From Clostridia bacterium (GTDB lineage Bacteria; Bacillota; Clostridia; Christensenellales; Borkfalkiaceae): a stretch of 64,000 nucleotides of DNA. Shown here one piece after another: positions 52,632-62,175 of this stretch (within the stretch, counting starts at the first letter, position 1; every line of letters begins with the position of its first letter). The notes under the pieces are model-generated. The model was not told the origin of the DNA. It saw only the letters and a list, made by a program, of their open reading frames with translations, and did not search any database. The stretch lies in contig CAAFMS010000010.1 of assembly GCA_900764105.1 (NCBI GenBank), positions 210,593-274,592 on the forward strand. Reading direction: 5' to 3'. The position numbers were made by a program, and so were the translations under genes.

Positions 52632-53506
52632 TGAGAAAGAAAAAAATAGGCGCTTTTGATATAATAAATTATTCGTTGATGATTTTGCTGATGGCATCGT
52701 TCGTTATACCGTTCTGGATAATTATAGCCGCTTCGGTAAGCGATAACGGGGCTTTGCAAGCCGAAGGAATATCGCTGCAAATAAAAGGACTTACGTTTGA
52801 AGCCTATAAATTTCTGTTCACGATGAACGATATTTTTATCAGATCTATAGGCGTTTCTTTTCTTACGTCGTTATTGACGGCGCTTTTGTCGGTGGCGGTT
52901 TGTACACTGGCGGCATACGTGTTATCGAAAAAATATCTGGTCGGAAGAAAATTCTTTACCGTGATTTTTATGATTACTATGTTTTTCAGCGGCGGCACGA
53001 TACCTACATATTTGCTTATCCGCGGAATAGGCATATACGATACGATATGGGCGTTGGTGTTGCCGGGCGTGGTGTCGACTTACAACATTTTATTGATTCG
53101 TAACTATTTTTACGGATTGCCCGACGCGATGGAAGAGGCTGCGAAGATAGACGGGGCGAGCGACGTAGACGTGCTTATCCGTATTTTCGCGCCGTTATCG
53201 GTGCCTATGATGTGTGCGATAGGAATCATGACGTTTATAGGCAAGTGGAACGAATGGTTGCCGTCTTTGTTGTATCTCGGAGCGACGCATAAATCTTTAT
53301 GGACGGCGCAATACGTGTTGCGCCAGATGCTGCGCGATATGCAGACGTTGTTCGGCAGTGCCGCGGGCGGTTCCGTTGTGAACGCGCCTTTGATTGCCTC
53401 GAAGAACGCCGCCATAGTGGTAGTGGTTTTACCGTTGATTGTGATGTCACCCGTTTTGCATAAATACTTTGTGAAAGGGCTTACCGCCGGATCCGTTAAA
53501 GGATAA
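52631..53506 (+). CDS. Oligosaccharide ABC permease, LplC/YtcP-like
   Basis: A 291-aa partner permease with MFFSGGTIPTYLLIRGIGIY, EEAAKIDGASDVDVLIRIFA (EAA loop, about 167-186) and KWNEWLPSLLYLG. Its ATG overlaps the preceding stop (TAATG). The binding-protein gene follows. Confidence 0.92.
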   Translation: MRKKKIGAFDIINYSLMILLMASFVIPFWIIIAASVSDNGALQAEGISLQIKGLTFEAYKFLFTMNDIFIRSIGVSFLTSLLTALLSVAVCTLAAYVLSKKYLVGRKFFTVIFMITMFFSGGTIPTYLLIRGIGIYDTIWALVLPGVVSTYNILLIRNYFYGLPDAMEEAAKIDGASDVDVLIRIFAPLSVPMMCAIGIMTFIGKWNEWLPSLLYLGATHKSLWTAQYVLRQMLRDMQTLFGSAAGGSVVNAPLIASKNAAIVVVVLPLIVMSPVLHKYFVKGLTAGSVKG

Positions 53507-53547
53507 AGCAAATCGGATTGAAAAAAATATAAGCTGAGGAGAACAAT

Positions 53548-55185
53548 ATGAAAAAAGTTTTTTGTGTTATGTGCTGGGTGCTTAGCGTTATAATGCTGGC
53601 GTCGTGTTCGTCGTCGAAAAATTCCGAAAAGCCCAATAGTAACAACGAGCGCCCCAATGGGAAAGAGATAGTTATTTATGCCGGCGGGTCCAGCGAATTT
53701 TCGTGGATTCAGGGTTCTGAAGAACAGGAAGTTCTTGATTACGTCGAGAATAAATATTACGAAGAAACAGGCAACTCGCTGAAATTCAAGTGCGTATTTT
53801 TAGGTCAGGATTTGCACTCAAAACTGTCAAGCGAAATTGCCGCGGGTTCTGCGGTCGATATCGTAATATCTCATACGGGCGGCGGCGTCGGCGTAGACGA
53901 TAAATTGAAAAGCATTAAATCGCATTACGATTTATCGGATATAATGTTTGAACAGGCGCCTGCTTTATACGATATGGTAAAGGGCGCGCCTCTTGATTAT
54001 CTGACTACCTACAATAACGACGTAATAGGTATTCCGTCTGTAATAAATCCGTATAAATTCGGTATTTTGGTGCGCAAAGACTGGATGGAAGCATGCGGAT
54101 ATACCGATAACGAGGAAAAAGCGAAAACCGAATTTGCCGACGGTAAAAACTATGAATTGGTCGACAATATCGAAACGTTTGAAGAAATGTGTCTGGCTAT
54201 CGCCCGCGAATATAAGAAACCCTATGCCGTTTCGGGCGCGACCTGGGATTTGGAAAAGGTTGTAACGCTCGGGGCGTACGGCGACGCGGGTTATTTTACG
54301 AAAGCGCTTGTCACGCAGGACGGAAAAGAACGTATTATGGACGGCGGAGCTACCGATTATTACGGCGATATTCTGGCTTTGGAATACAAATGGGCTACGA
54401 ACGGAGTTATTTCGAAAGACGCAAACTCGATTTTGCTCGAACAAGCCGAAGCCGCGTTTATTTCCGGTCAGACCGGGATATTCGTTCAGGATCCTACCAT
54501 TCAGCATCTTATAAAAGTATCGCGCGCTACGAAATTGCGTAATCCCGAAGCGGAATTTACCGTTCTTGGCCCGTTAAAAGCCAAAAAAGACAGTCCCGCC
54601 GATTCAAGAAAAGGATTTATGCGTAACACGCAGGCTACTTTTGCAGCCGTAATTACCGCGCAGAGCAAGGTTGTCGACGATATTATGTCGTTTATGAACT
54701 GGGTATACGAAAGCGAGGACAATTATAATCTCTGTCGTTATGGAATAGAAGGCAAGCATTGGATTAATAACGGCGACGGAACCTTTTCTTATCCCGAAGG
54801 CAAAGAAAAATATATTACCGCGCCTCCTTATTCGGGAATACTTACTTTGGTTGAAAATCAAAGACGTTCCAATCTCAGATATAAAGGTTATACAGATGAA
54901 GAGTTGCGTTGGATCGACGATATAGCCGGCAACAAAGACAACTATATTAAAAACGATATAGTCGATTATGTTTTTATGGCCAACGACGATTATAATAAAT
55001 TGCATGCGAACGCAACCGTTACGTTATATAACAAAATCGATTCCGCATGGCGCGGAAAAACCGATCCCGCCACATTCTTCAAGGCTACGGCGGAAGCGTT
55101 CAATAAATCGGTCGAACCGGTGCAGATATATTGGACCAGTCAATATAAAACCATGAAAGCAAGGCGGGAAACAGGGGCTGTGTAA
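53548..55185 (+). CDS. Oligosaccharide-binding lipoprotein, LplA/YtcQ-like
   Basis: A 545-aa extracellular binding protein with lipobox LASCSS (Cys about 21) and the family-1 solute-binding fold (LDYVENKYYEETGNSLKFKC, VINPYKFGILVRKDWMEACG, DDIMSFMNWVYESEDNY). The large size and gene order permease-permease-binding protein are typical of the Lpl/Ytc branch. GAGGAG precedes the ATG. The ATPase is not encoded in the window. Confidence 0.9.
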   Translation: MKKVFCVMCWVLSVIMLASCSSSKNSEKPNSNNERPNGKEIVIYAGGSSEFSWIQGSEEQEVLDYVENKYYEETGNSLKFKCVFLGQDLHSKLSSEIAAGSAVDIVISHTGGGVGVDDKLKSIKSHYDLSDIMFEQAPALYDMVKGAPLDYLTTYNNDVIGIPSVINPYKFGILVRKDWMEACGYTDNEEKAKTEFADGKNYELVDNIETFEEMCLAIAREYKKPYAVSGATWDLEKVVTLGAYGDAGYFTKALVTQDGKERIMDGGATDYYGDILALEYKWATNGVISKDANSILLEQAEAAFISGQTGIFVQDPTIQHLIKVSRATKLRNPEAEFTVLGPLKAKKDSPADSRKGFMRNTQATFAAVITAQSKVVDDIMSFMNWVYESEDNYNLCRYGIEGKHWINNGDGTFSYPEGKEKYITAPPYSGILTLVENQRRSNLRYKGYTDEELRWIDDIAGNKDNYIKNDIVDYVFMANDDYNKLHANATVTLYNKIDSAWRGKTDPATFFKATAEAFNKSVEPVQIYWTSQYKTMKARRETGAV

Positions 55186-55186
55186 T

Positions 55187-55672
55187 ATGATAGGTTGGAT
55201 TATATTTATCGTATATATAGAAATTTACGGCATCGGCGTAATGTTGTATGCCCGAAGTCGCGGAATGAAAAACAGCGCGTGGTGTCTGGTGCCGTTTGTT
55301 GCGTTTTTCGTAATGGATAAACTTACGGGCGGCTTTAAGGTTGCTACCATTCAGGTAAATAAATGGGGCGGCTTAGTTATAAAACTTACGATAGTTGCGC
55401 TGATTGCTTATCTGTATGCGCAATGGGGCATACACACGCTGACGGAAAGAAACGTCGGACCGTTGGTTCAGATTATGTGCATTCCCATTGCCGTCTCGGT
55501 TATTGTTTTTTATATGACGATGATACAGGCAACCAGAGAAATATTGTTTTTAACAAGGCAAAGTTTTCGGTTCGATTGGCTGCTATGTATGACGCTGATC
55601 GCCATTCCGGTTATAATGGCGGTATTGTCGTGTCCGAAATTTGCGGGAATCGAACAGATTGATAAGACGTAA
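55187..55672 (+). CDS. 161-aa four-helix membrane protein of unknown function
   Basis: Four predicted membrane helices (about residues 2-22, 60-82, 92-113 and 132-150) with a basic first loop (YARSRGMKNSAW). It starts one base after the binding-protein stop and is followed by the beta-helix gene, so it belongs to the operon. No family recognised. Confidence 0.72.
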   Translation: MIGWIIFIVYIEIYGIGVMLYARSRGMKNSAWCLVPFVAFFVMDKLTGGFKVATIQVNKWGGLVIKLTIVALIAYLYAQWGIHTLTERNVGPLVQIMCIPIAVSVIVFYMTMIQATREILFLTRQSFRFDWLLCMTLIAIPVIMAVLSCPKFAGIEQIDKT

Positions 55673-55699
55673 GCCTAAAAATGAAACGGAGGAAAGAAT

Positions 55700-57565
55700 A
55701 TGATGAAAACCAAACGAATGCTTTTTCTTACGGCATTATGCGTAGCGGCGGCAATGTGTTTTACTGTTGTCGGAGGCTGTAAGAAGGATGACGGCTCGGT
55801 TCCGTCTGCACCGACAGAACCCGTCGAAACGACTTACGACGCTCCTGCCGTAAAAAAGAATTACTCGCCGATAGACGACAGTCTTTATCGTTCGTATTAT
55901 TTCAGCAGCGACGGCGACGATGCAAACAGCGGGTTAAACGAAGAATCGCCTAAGCGCAGTTTAAGCGCGGCAGCCGACCTTATTCGCGAAGTAACGAAAG
56001 AAAATCCAACGAAAGTACTTTTTAAAGCGGGAAGCAGTTATAAGGGCAATCTAAAAATCGACGGTTTTTCAGCTGACGAAGCCACTCCGCTTATAGTTTC
56101 TTCATACGGGGTTACAGATGAAAACAAATATGTTAAAATCGAAGGTAACGATTGGTCTAACTGTATAGAGCTCAATCGCGGAAACGCTCGTATAAGCGGT
56201 TTTGAAGTAACCGCGCCGCGCGGTTATCGCGGAATATGGGTTCAGCCCAACCGTTCGGGAGCGGTAAAAAATATAGTTATTTCCGATAACTATTGCCACG
56301 ATATCAATTTCGACCTGGGCGATAAAACCATTCCCGAAGACGGTTCTATTTTTACTCCTTCCGAAAGCGAAGAGGTTTGCAGCTCGTTCAGTTACGACAG
56401 GGGCGGAATAATATTCGAGGTATATAACGGCGTTAAAAAGGGACCGGCATGGTTTGAAAACGTGTGGATAGAAAATAACAGAATAGCAAACGTAGCCCGT
56501 TGCGGAATATGGGTATTTTCCAGCTGGGTAAGGCGCGCCGGTATCGACTGGGGTTATAATCATTATTACGACGACGATACAAACTGGTTTCATCATTCCG
56601 ATTTTTATATAACGGGTAATACCGTAGATTACAGCGGCGGCGACGCCATAATTCTCGGCGCGACGGTAGGCGGAGTGGTAGAACATAATATCAGCCGTCA
56701 CGCGCATTTCCTGAATATTGCCAGCGCCAGTGCCGGAATATGGCTGCATTCGTGCAAAAACGTGGTAATGCAGTATAACGAAGCATCGTACACGCATACT
56801 CGCTACGACGGGCAGGGTTTCGATATCGATATCGGTTGCAGCAACATTCTTTTTCAATATAACTACGCTCACCACAACGAAGGCGGCGGGCTGCTTATGT
56901 GTAATACCAAACGCGAGCTTCCCAAATTCGATAAAGACGGCAATTACGTTCTTGACGAAGACGGGTTGCCCATAGTGGAAATGGCGACCGGACCTTGGCA
57001 CGACGTAATTGTACGTAACAACGTATTTGCGGATAACCGCGAGGCAGATCTGATTTTCAGCGGAACGGTAAGCGATATCATGGTAGATAACAACACGTTC
57101 ATAAAATCGGGCACCGGCGGAGAATACGATATTAAAATTTTCGACACCAAAGATTTCGGCGGAGTCGTGCCGGGTGATCGTTGGAACGTGGCGAATAATA
57201 TATTCTATATACGCAACGCAAACGCCCCCGCGGATTTCAATATGTCGTATTCCACGCGCGACAAGGAATCCGGCTACGTGGGATATACCTTTGAAAACAA
57301 TATTTATTACGGTTTCGGCGACGAATTTATGTCGGACGTAGTGGGCGACATATTAGGCGAGAAAAAACCTCTCGTATTAAATCCGGGCGATTGGAAAGAT
57401 ATTGTTGCGGGCGACGGCTTAGAGAGCGCTTATGCCTTTATGCCAGACAATTCCGCTGTCCTAAATTCGGGAATTGCCAGAGCGTTGATGTTGAACGCCG
57501 ACTATGCGGGAAACAAAGTCGCCGAAAAAGTCAATTATATCGGTGCTTTCTGTAAGACGAAATAA
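55700..57565 (+). CDS. Right-handed parallel beta-helix lipoprotein (lyase-like)
   Basis: A 621-aa exported lipoprotein with lipobox VVGGC (Cys about 27). The N-terminal motif YYFSSDGDDANSGLNEESPK is the DUF1565-like start of many beta-helix polysaccharide lyases. Repeated strand units follow (ISGFEVTAPRGYRGIWVQPN, WIENNRIANVARCGIWVFSS, ISRHAHFLNIASASAGIWLH, NILFQYNYAHHNEGGG). GGAGG precedes the ATG. The fold is shared by pectate and other uronate lyases, so cleavage of an acidic polysaccharide at the cell surface is likely, but catalytic residues cannot be fixed by eye. Confidence 0.82.
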   Translation: MMKTKRMLFLTALCVAAAMCFTVVGGCKKDDGSVPSAPTEPVETTYDAPAVKKNYSPIDDSLYRSYYFSSDGDDANSGLNEESPKRSLSAAADLIREVTKENPTKVLFKAGSSYKGNLKIDGFSADEATPLIVSSYGVTDENKYVKIEGNDWSNCIELNRGNARISGFEVTAPRGYRGIWVQPNRSGAVKNIVISDNYCHDINFDLGDKTIPEDGSIFTPSESEEVCSSFSYDRGGIIFEVYNGVKKGPAWFENVWIENNRIANVARCGIWVFSSWVRRAGIDWGYNHYYDDDTNWFHHSDFYITGNTVDYSGGDAIILGATVGGVVEHNISRHAHFLNIASASAGIWLHSCKNVVMQYNEASYTHTRYDGQGFDIDIGCSNILFQYNYAHHNEGGGLLMCNTKRELPKFDKDGNYVLDEDGLPIVEMATGPWHDVIVRNNVFADNREADLIFSGTVSDIMVDNNTFIKSGTGGEYDIKIFDTKDFGGVVPGDRWNVANNIFYIRNANAPADFNMSYSTRDKESGYVGYTFENNIYYGFGDEFMSDVVGDILGEKKPLVLNPGDWKDIVAGDGLESAYAFMPDNSAVLNSGIARALMLNADYAGNKVAEKVNYIGAFCKTK

Positions 57566-57583
57566 GGTATAGGAGGAGTGAAA

Positions 57584-60500
57584 ATGAAAAAGAGAATAAG
57601 CTTCATTGTTATATTGGCGCTTATTATGTGCATGTCTGCATTATTTGCATGTACTGCCGAGCCTACCTATGAAGTAGGTTCCGAAAGCCTGAAAATATGG
57701 CTTGACAGATACGACGAAGCGGACGTAGTTTTGGTTAAAGGCGATAAAAACGCGCTTACCTGGACTTCTGCGGACGAACGTATAGTTACCGTGGACAAGG
57801 GCAGGATTATCGCGCAGGGTAAAGGCGTTACCACCGTTACCGTGGCTGATAAAAATTTAAAAACCGATATTGCCGTTACCGTCCGCGATTCGAAAATTCC
57901 GCCAAGACTGGATTTCACCGAGATTAACGCTTATCTCGATAACGAGGTAAAACTTCCTCAATACGTAAAATACGGCGCGAAAACATACGAAAGCGACTTG
58001 CAATACAGCGTGAACATAGAAGATTCTTCGTTTGCCTCGTTTACCGATAACCGTATAAAAGGATTGAAATTGGGCGTGACGAAAGCAGATATCGAAACGT
58101 CTTACAAAGGGCTTACGTTAAGGCAGACGGTTACTGTCAACGTAAAAGAGCCGTTATCTGTCGTGCTTGACGGCGAACAAGCCGAAATTTACAATGTAAA
58201 TAATAAAAAAGGCAAATATAATATAGATTCCGCGGTTACGTGGCTCGGTGAAAAAGTCAACGTTACGCCGAAATGGCAGATTACGAGCGGGGCGGAGTAT
58301 ATTCGTCTTGACGGCGATACCGTGGTTGCCGTTGCCGAGGGCGAAGCCGTTATTGAAACTGCGGTGGAATATAACGGAAAGCAAGCCGAAGCGTCGGTGA
58401 AAATTATTGTTCATCCCGATTTTATTCCTACCGAATTTGCGCCGAGCGGCGAGGAAAATATCGTTTGGGAACAGACAACCGAAACCATCGGTGACAGAAG
58501 CGGAAACGACTATGTGATAATGAAATATCAGCCTGACGACAATATCGGTAAAACCGATGCCGACGGCGACCACATTTATTCGCAGCGCGTGGAAGAGCGG
58601 AAGTCGGGTGAACTTCTTACAAAGATGTATGCCGACGGGATAAGATATTTTGCATACGATTTATACTTTGATTGCAGCGACCCGTATCTTATGGTCGGTT
58701 GCGGCCCCTATTATGACTGGATACTTGCCAATTCGTATTTCAGGTCGGATTATTTTACGATTTTAAGTGCCGATCAAGGCAAAAAACCCGAGGTTATCAA
58801 CGTTTTACAAACAAAAAGATGGATTACGCTGGTATACGATATCAAGGCGTTGTGGATGAATTCGCTCAACCTTGAAAGTAAATTTTTCTTCTTCGTCAAT
58901 AAGCACGTCGACGGAGAGTATCAATATTTATGCAATCCGCGCTATTCGCTAAGCGACGAATTTATTCCGAGCGAAAACATAGTTCGCGTCAAGAAAGACG
59001 GATATATACAGGCGACCTGCGACGAGTTCGATCCGATGACGCCTGTTCAACCTGCCGACAAGGTTCCTTCTTACGGCATTTGCAATGAAAAAATAGGCGG
59101 CAGAGAAAACGTATATAAATACGTGGCTCACACGTCCGTTCCGCTTAACAACGCCATGATAGCGGCGGCGTCAAACGGACTCGGATATGACGCGGCAATG
59201 TACGAGCTGAAAAAATTAGGTTCGCACCTTACGTTCGATATTTATCCCGAAAAATGTACGGATATAAGTTTTTATCTTAATTATCTGGGATTATCGGCAA
59301 AATTTGAAATAGGAAAAACCAATACGCTCGAATACGATAAGTGGCTTACAGTTATTGCAGACGGCAAGATACAAAGCGTTATACAGCCGGGCAGATGGCA
59401 GACGATTTCCATAGCGTATCTCGATAATTATGACGAAACCGCGGCAGCCGCATCTATAATGTTTGCCGCGTGCAATGCCGGCGACGTGATTTATATCGAT
59501 AACGTGCGCTATATGCCCGACGACGGATTTATTCCCGATAAATATGAAGAGGAATCCGTTCGTCCGGTTCTTTCCGACAATACGATAGGCGCAACTCTTG
59601 AAAGGGAGTTGTCGGGCGCTTATGCCTGGTCGTATAAATATACCAATCCGACTACCGGAAACGAAGCGAGCAGCGTTCGTTTTATAACAGTGGAAGAAGG
59701 CGGCGAATTTTTCCGCGCAGGGTATCAATACGTTAAATTCGATATGTTCGTTACCTCCGACGTAACTTCGGTTACGCTGAAAGCTGCGGCAGACAAAAAC
59801 GTAACCGCATATGAAAAAACCCTCACGGTAGGTCAGCCTTTTACCGGGGCGGATATTTTCGACGTAGACGGCAGGAGGGTTGATACGTTACAGGCAGACG
59901 CCTGGTATACCGTATATATTCCCGTTCGTTATACGAATGCCGAAACGGGTAACGTAGACGTATCGGTTCGTACCGACGGCGGAACGGCAGATAAACCTGC
60001 GGTTGCTTACATTCGGTATCTGAATTTCGTATATGACGTCAACGGCTTGTTTACTCGCGACTATTACGACAGCAGCGATTTGTATTCGGTAGAGTATCAG
60101 ACGAGCGGCGAATATGCGGGAAGCTGGAAATATATCAATACTCATTTCGATTACGGCGAAAGCGGTATAGCGTTCGATCGCGTTACTTCGCGCAATAACG
60201 AAAGAGCCGACGCGTTCTTCAAGGACGGATATCACTGGATTAAAGTCGATTTCCTTGTAAAACGCAATGTAAAGACTTTCGCCATAAGGGTGTCGGGTGC
60301 TGCGACGAATACGATTGCAGACTATTGGAAGCAGAATATCCCCGTAGACGCCGATATTGACGCAACCGAAATTTATGCGGTTGACGAAAAAGGCAACAGG
60401 GCGAGCAGAATAGCGACGGGCAAGTGGTATACTTTGTATATTCCTATAGAATATACTTCTGTTCCGCCTGCAGATTCTTACGTTATGGTTTCGGTTTATT

Positions 60501-62131
60501 TCAACGGAGGCAGTGCTGCCGCTCCCGCAGAAGGATATTTTAAAAATATTGAATATCTGAAAGAAACTCCCGCTATTCCCGAGGCAAAACCGTTCCCGTA
60601 TAGCACGTGGCAACAATATTACCCCGACTTGATGGTTTATGTAGGTTTGTCGTGGAACGACGATGGTTCGGTTCTGTATACGTGCAAGAAAGACAGCGAC
60701 GGCGAAACCGGATTGTGCTTGTCGGAAGGGTTCGGCAATGCGGCATATTCAAAATATAAATATGCAAGAATGGAGTTTTCTGTAGGCGCGAACACGCAGA
60801 ATATTTCGTTCAGAATGAAGGGCGATACGGCAAATTCGTTCAGCGGCGAGTATTGGGTACAGGCTATTCCCGTCGGAAGCGACTTCGGTGGCGAGAGTTA
60901 TGCCGAATACGTTTATCTGTATGACGAAAGCGGTAATCGCGTGACTATGATAGAGCGCGATACCCGTTACGTTATATATCTGCCGTATACGACTGGCGAT
61001 AACTGGGATACCGTGTATCTCGGCGGCGGAACAACCGAAGCGCCCGCGCATATGTCGATATACGGAGTAACGTATATCGAAAGTCGTCCTAAGGAAACGA
61101 AGGAAATACCTTACGGAGTATGGTATCCCGATAAAAAAACGGTAACGCTTAGCTGGAGTGAAGACGAAACATACGTGCTGTTCACCTGCACCGACGAAAC
61201 GCAGGATAATTCGGGCTTTTATCTCAAAGAATGGCAGGACAACAAAGCCGAGTATTCCAAAAAATACAAATATGCGAAAATGAGCTTCTCGGTAGGCGCG
61301 AACACAAGCACGATATCTTTCAGAATGAAAGGCGATAACGTAAATTCGTTCAGCGGCGAGTATTGGGTACAGGCTATTCCCGTCGGAAGCGACTTCGGCG
61401 GCGAGGGTTATGCCGAAAACGTATATATTTACGACGAAAACGGAAACAGGGTAACCATGATAGAGCGCGATACCCGTTACGTGGTATATCTGCCCGTTAC
61501 GGAAAGCGACAACTGGAACGACGTATACGCAAACGGCGGTTCTGCGGAAGCTCCCGCGCATATGTCGATATACGGAGTAACGTATACCGAAAGTCTCCCT
61601 AAGGCGCCGAAGGAAATACCTTACGGAGTATGGTATCCCGATAAAAAAACGGTAACTCTTAGCTGGAGCGAAGACGAAACATACGTGCTGTTTACCTGCA
61701 CCGACGAAACTCAGGATAGTTCGGGCTTTTATCTCAAAGAATGGTATGATAACAAAGCCGAGTATTCCAAGAAATACAAATATGCGAGAATGAGCTTCTC
61801 GGTAGGCGCGAACACAAGTACGATATCTTTCAGAATGAAAGGCGATAACGTAAATTCGTTCAGCGGCGAGTATTGGGTACAGGCAATTCCCGTCGGAAGC
61901 GACTTCGGCGGCGAGGGTTATGCCGAAAACGTATATATTTACGACGAAAACGGCAATAGAGTAACCCTTATAGAACGCGATACCCGTTACGTGGTATATC
62001 TGCCCGTTACGGAAAGCGACAACTGGAACGACGTATATGCAAACGGCGGTTCTGCGGAAGCTCCCGCGCATATGTCGATATACGGAGTAACGTATACCGA
62101 AAGCCGTCCCGAAGAAGGCAAAACAGAATAA
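57584..62131 (+). CDS. 1,515-aa lipoprotein with Ig-like domains and tandem C-terminal modules
   Basis: A surface lipoprotein with lipobox ALFAC (Cys about 24). BIG2-like domains (RIIAQGKGVTTVTVADKNLK; VVAVAEGEAVIETAVEYNGK) occupy about residues 30-280. A central part with carbohydrate-binding-like beta domains follows (about 290-660). Five related modules of about 170 residues then run to the end. The last three start near codons 1003, 1173 and 1343 and repeat with a 510-bp period; the last two are almost identical in DNA. ATG 57584 is used because AGGAGG ends 7 nt before it, while GTG 57578 is too close. Probably a surface glycan-binding or adhesion protein. Confidence 0.78.
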   Translation: MKKRISFIVILALIMCMSALFACTAEPTYEVGSESLKIWLDRYDEADVVLVKGDKNALTWTSADERIVTVDKGRIIAQGKGVTTVTVADKNLKTDIAVTVRDSKIPPRLDFTEINAYLDNEVKLPQYVKYGAKTYESDLQYSVNIEDSSFASFTDNRIKGLKLGVTKADIETSYKGLTLRQTVTVNVKEPLSVVLDGEQAEIYNVNNKKGKYNIDSAVTWLGEKVNVTPKWQITSGAEYIRLDGDTVVAVAEGEAVIETAVEYNGKQAEASVKIIVHPDFIPTEFAPSGEENIVWEQTTETIGDRSGNDYVIMKYQPDDNIGKTDADGDHIYSQRVEERKSGELLTKMYADGIRYFAYDLYFDCSDPYLMVGCGPYYDWILANSYFRSDYFTILSADQGKKPEVINVLQTKRWITLVYDIKALWMNSLNLESKFFFFVNKHVDGEYQYLCNPRYSLSDEFIPSENIVRVKKDGYIQATCDEFDPMTPVQPADKVPSYGICNEKIGGRENVYKYVAHTSVPLNNAMIAAASNGLGYDAAMYELKKLGSHLTFDIYPEKCTDISFYLNYLGLSAKFEIGKTNTLEYDKWLTVIADGKIQSVIQPGRWQTISIAYLDNYDETAAAASIMFAACNAGDVIYIDNVRYMPDDGFIPDKYEEESVRPVLSDNTIGATLERELSGAYAWSYKYTNPTTGNEASSVRFITVEEGGEFFRAGYQYVKFDMFVTSDVTSVTLKAAADKNVTAYEKTLTVGQPFTGADIFDVDGRRVDTLQADAWYTVYIPVRYTNAETGNVDVSVRTDGGTADKPAVAYIRYLNFVYDVNGLFTRDYYDSSDLYSVEYQTSGEYAGSWKYINTHFDYGESGIAFDRVTSRNNERADAFFKDGYHWIKVDFLVKRNVKTFAIRVSGAATNTIADYWKQNIPVDADIDATEIYAVDEKGNRASRIATGKWYTLYIPIEYTSVPPADSYVMVSVYFNGGSAAAPAEGYFKNIEYLKETPAIPEAKPFPYSTWQQYYPDLMVYVGLSWNDDGSVLYTCKKDSDGETGLCLSEGFGNAAYSKYKYARMEFSVGANTQNISFRMKGDTANSFSGEYWVQAIPVGSDFGGESYAEYVYLYDESGNRVTMIERDTRYVIYLPYTTGDNWDTVYLGGGTTEAPAHMSIYGVTYIESRPKETKEIPYGVWYPDKKTVTLSWSEDETYVLFTCTDETQDNSGFYLKEWQDNKAEYSKKYKYAKMSFSVGANTSTISFRMKGDNVNSFSGEYWVQAIPVGSDFGGEGYAENVYIYDENGNRVTMIERDTRYVVYLPVTESDNWNDVYANGGSAEAPAHMSIYGVTYTESLPKAPKEIPYGVWYPDKKTVTLSWSEDETYVLFTCTDETQDSSGFYLKEWYDNKAEYSKKYKYARMSFSVGANTSTISFRMKGDNVNSFSGEYWVQAIPVGSDFGGEGYAENVYIYDENGNRVTLIERDTRYVVYLPVTESDNWNDVYANGGSAEAPAHMSIYGVTYTESRPEEGKTE
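61102..62113 (+). repeat. Two near-identical tandem 510-bp repeats within a gene
   Basis: Units beginning at about 61102 and 61612 share long identical stretches, such as GGAGTATGGTATCCCGATAA near their starts and GGCGAGTATTGGGTACAGGC further on. A third, more diverged unit precedes them from about 60592. Confidence 0.85.
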
Positions 62132-62146
62132 TCAGAAACAACGAAT

Positions 62147-62173
62147 GACCGGCAAGATCAGTTCTTGTCGGTC
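62147..62173 (+). promoter_or_regulatory. Hairpin immediately before the PHP gene start
   Basis: GACCGGCAAGA (62147-62157) pairs with TCTTGTCGGTC (62163-62173) with one G-U pair. It ends 2 nt before the ATG, has no T-run, and would cover the ribosome-binding area of the next gene. Confidence 0.55.
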
Positions 62174-62175
62174 AA

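Noticed and set aside
56102..57001. 299-codon minus-strand frame in the beta-helix gene
   Set aside because: The plus strand encodes a lipoprotein with recognisable beta-helix repeats; the antisense frame lacks a start signal.
60749..62071. 440-codon open frame on the minus strand
   Set aside because: It lies opposite the repeat region of the 1,515-aa lipoprotein gene, repeats with the same period and has no ribosome site; it is an antisense shadow of biased codons.
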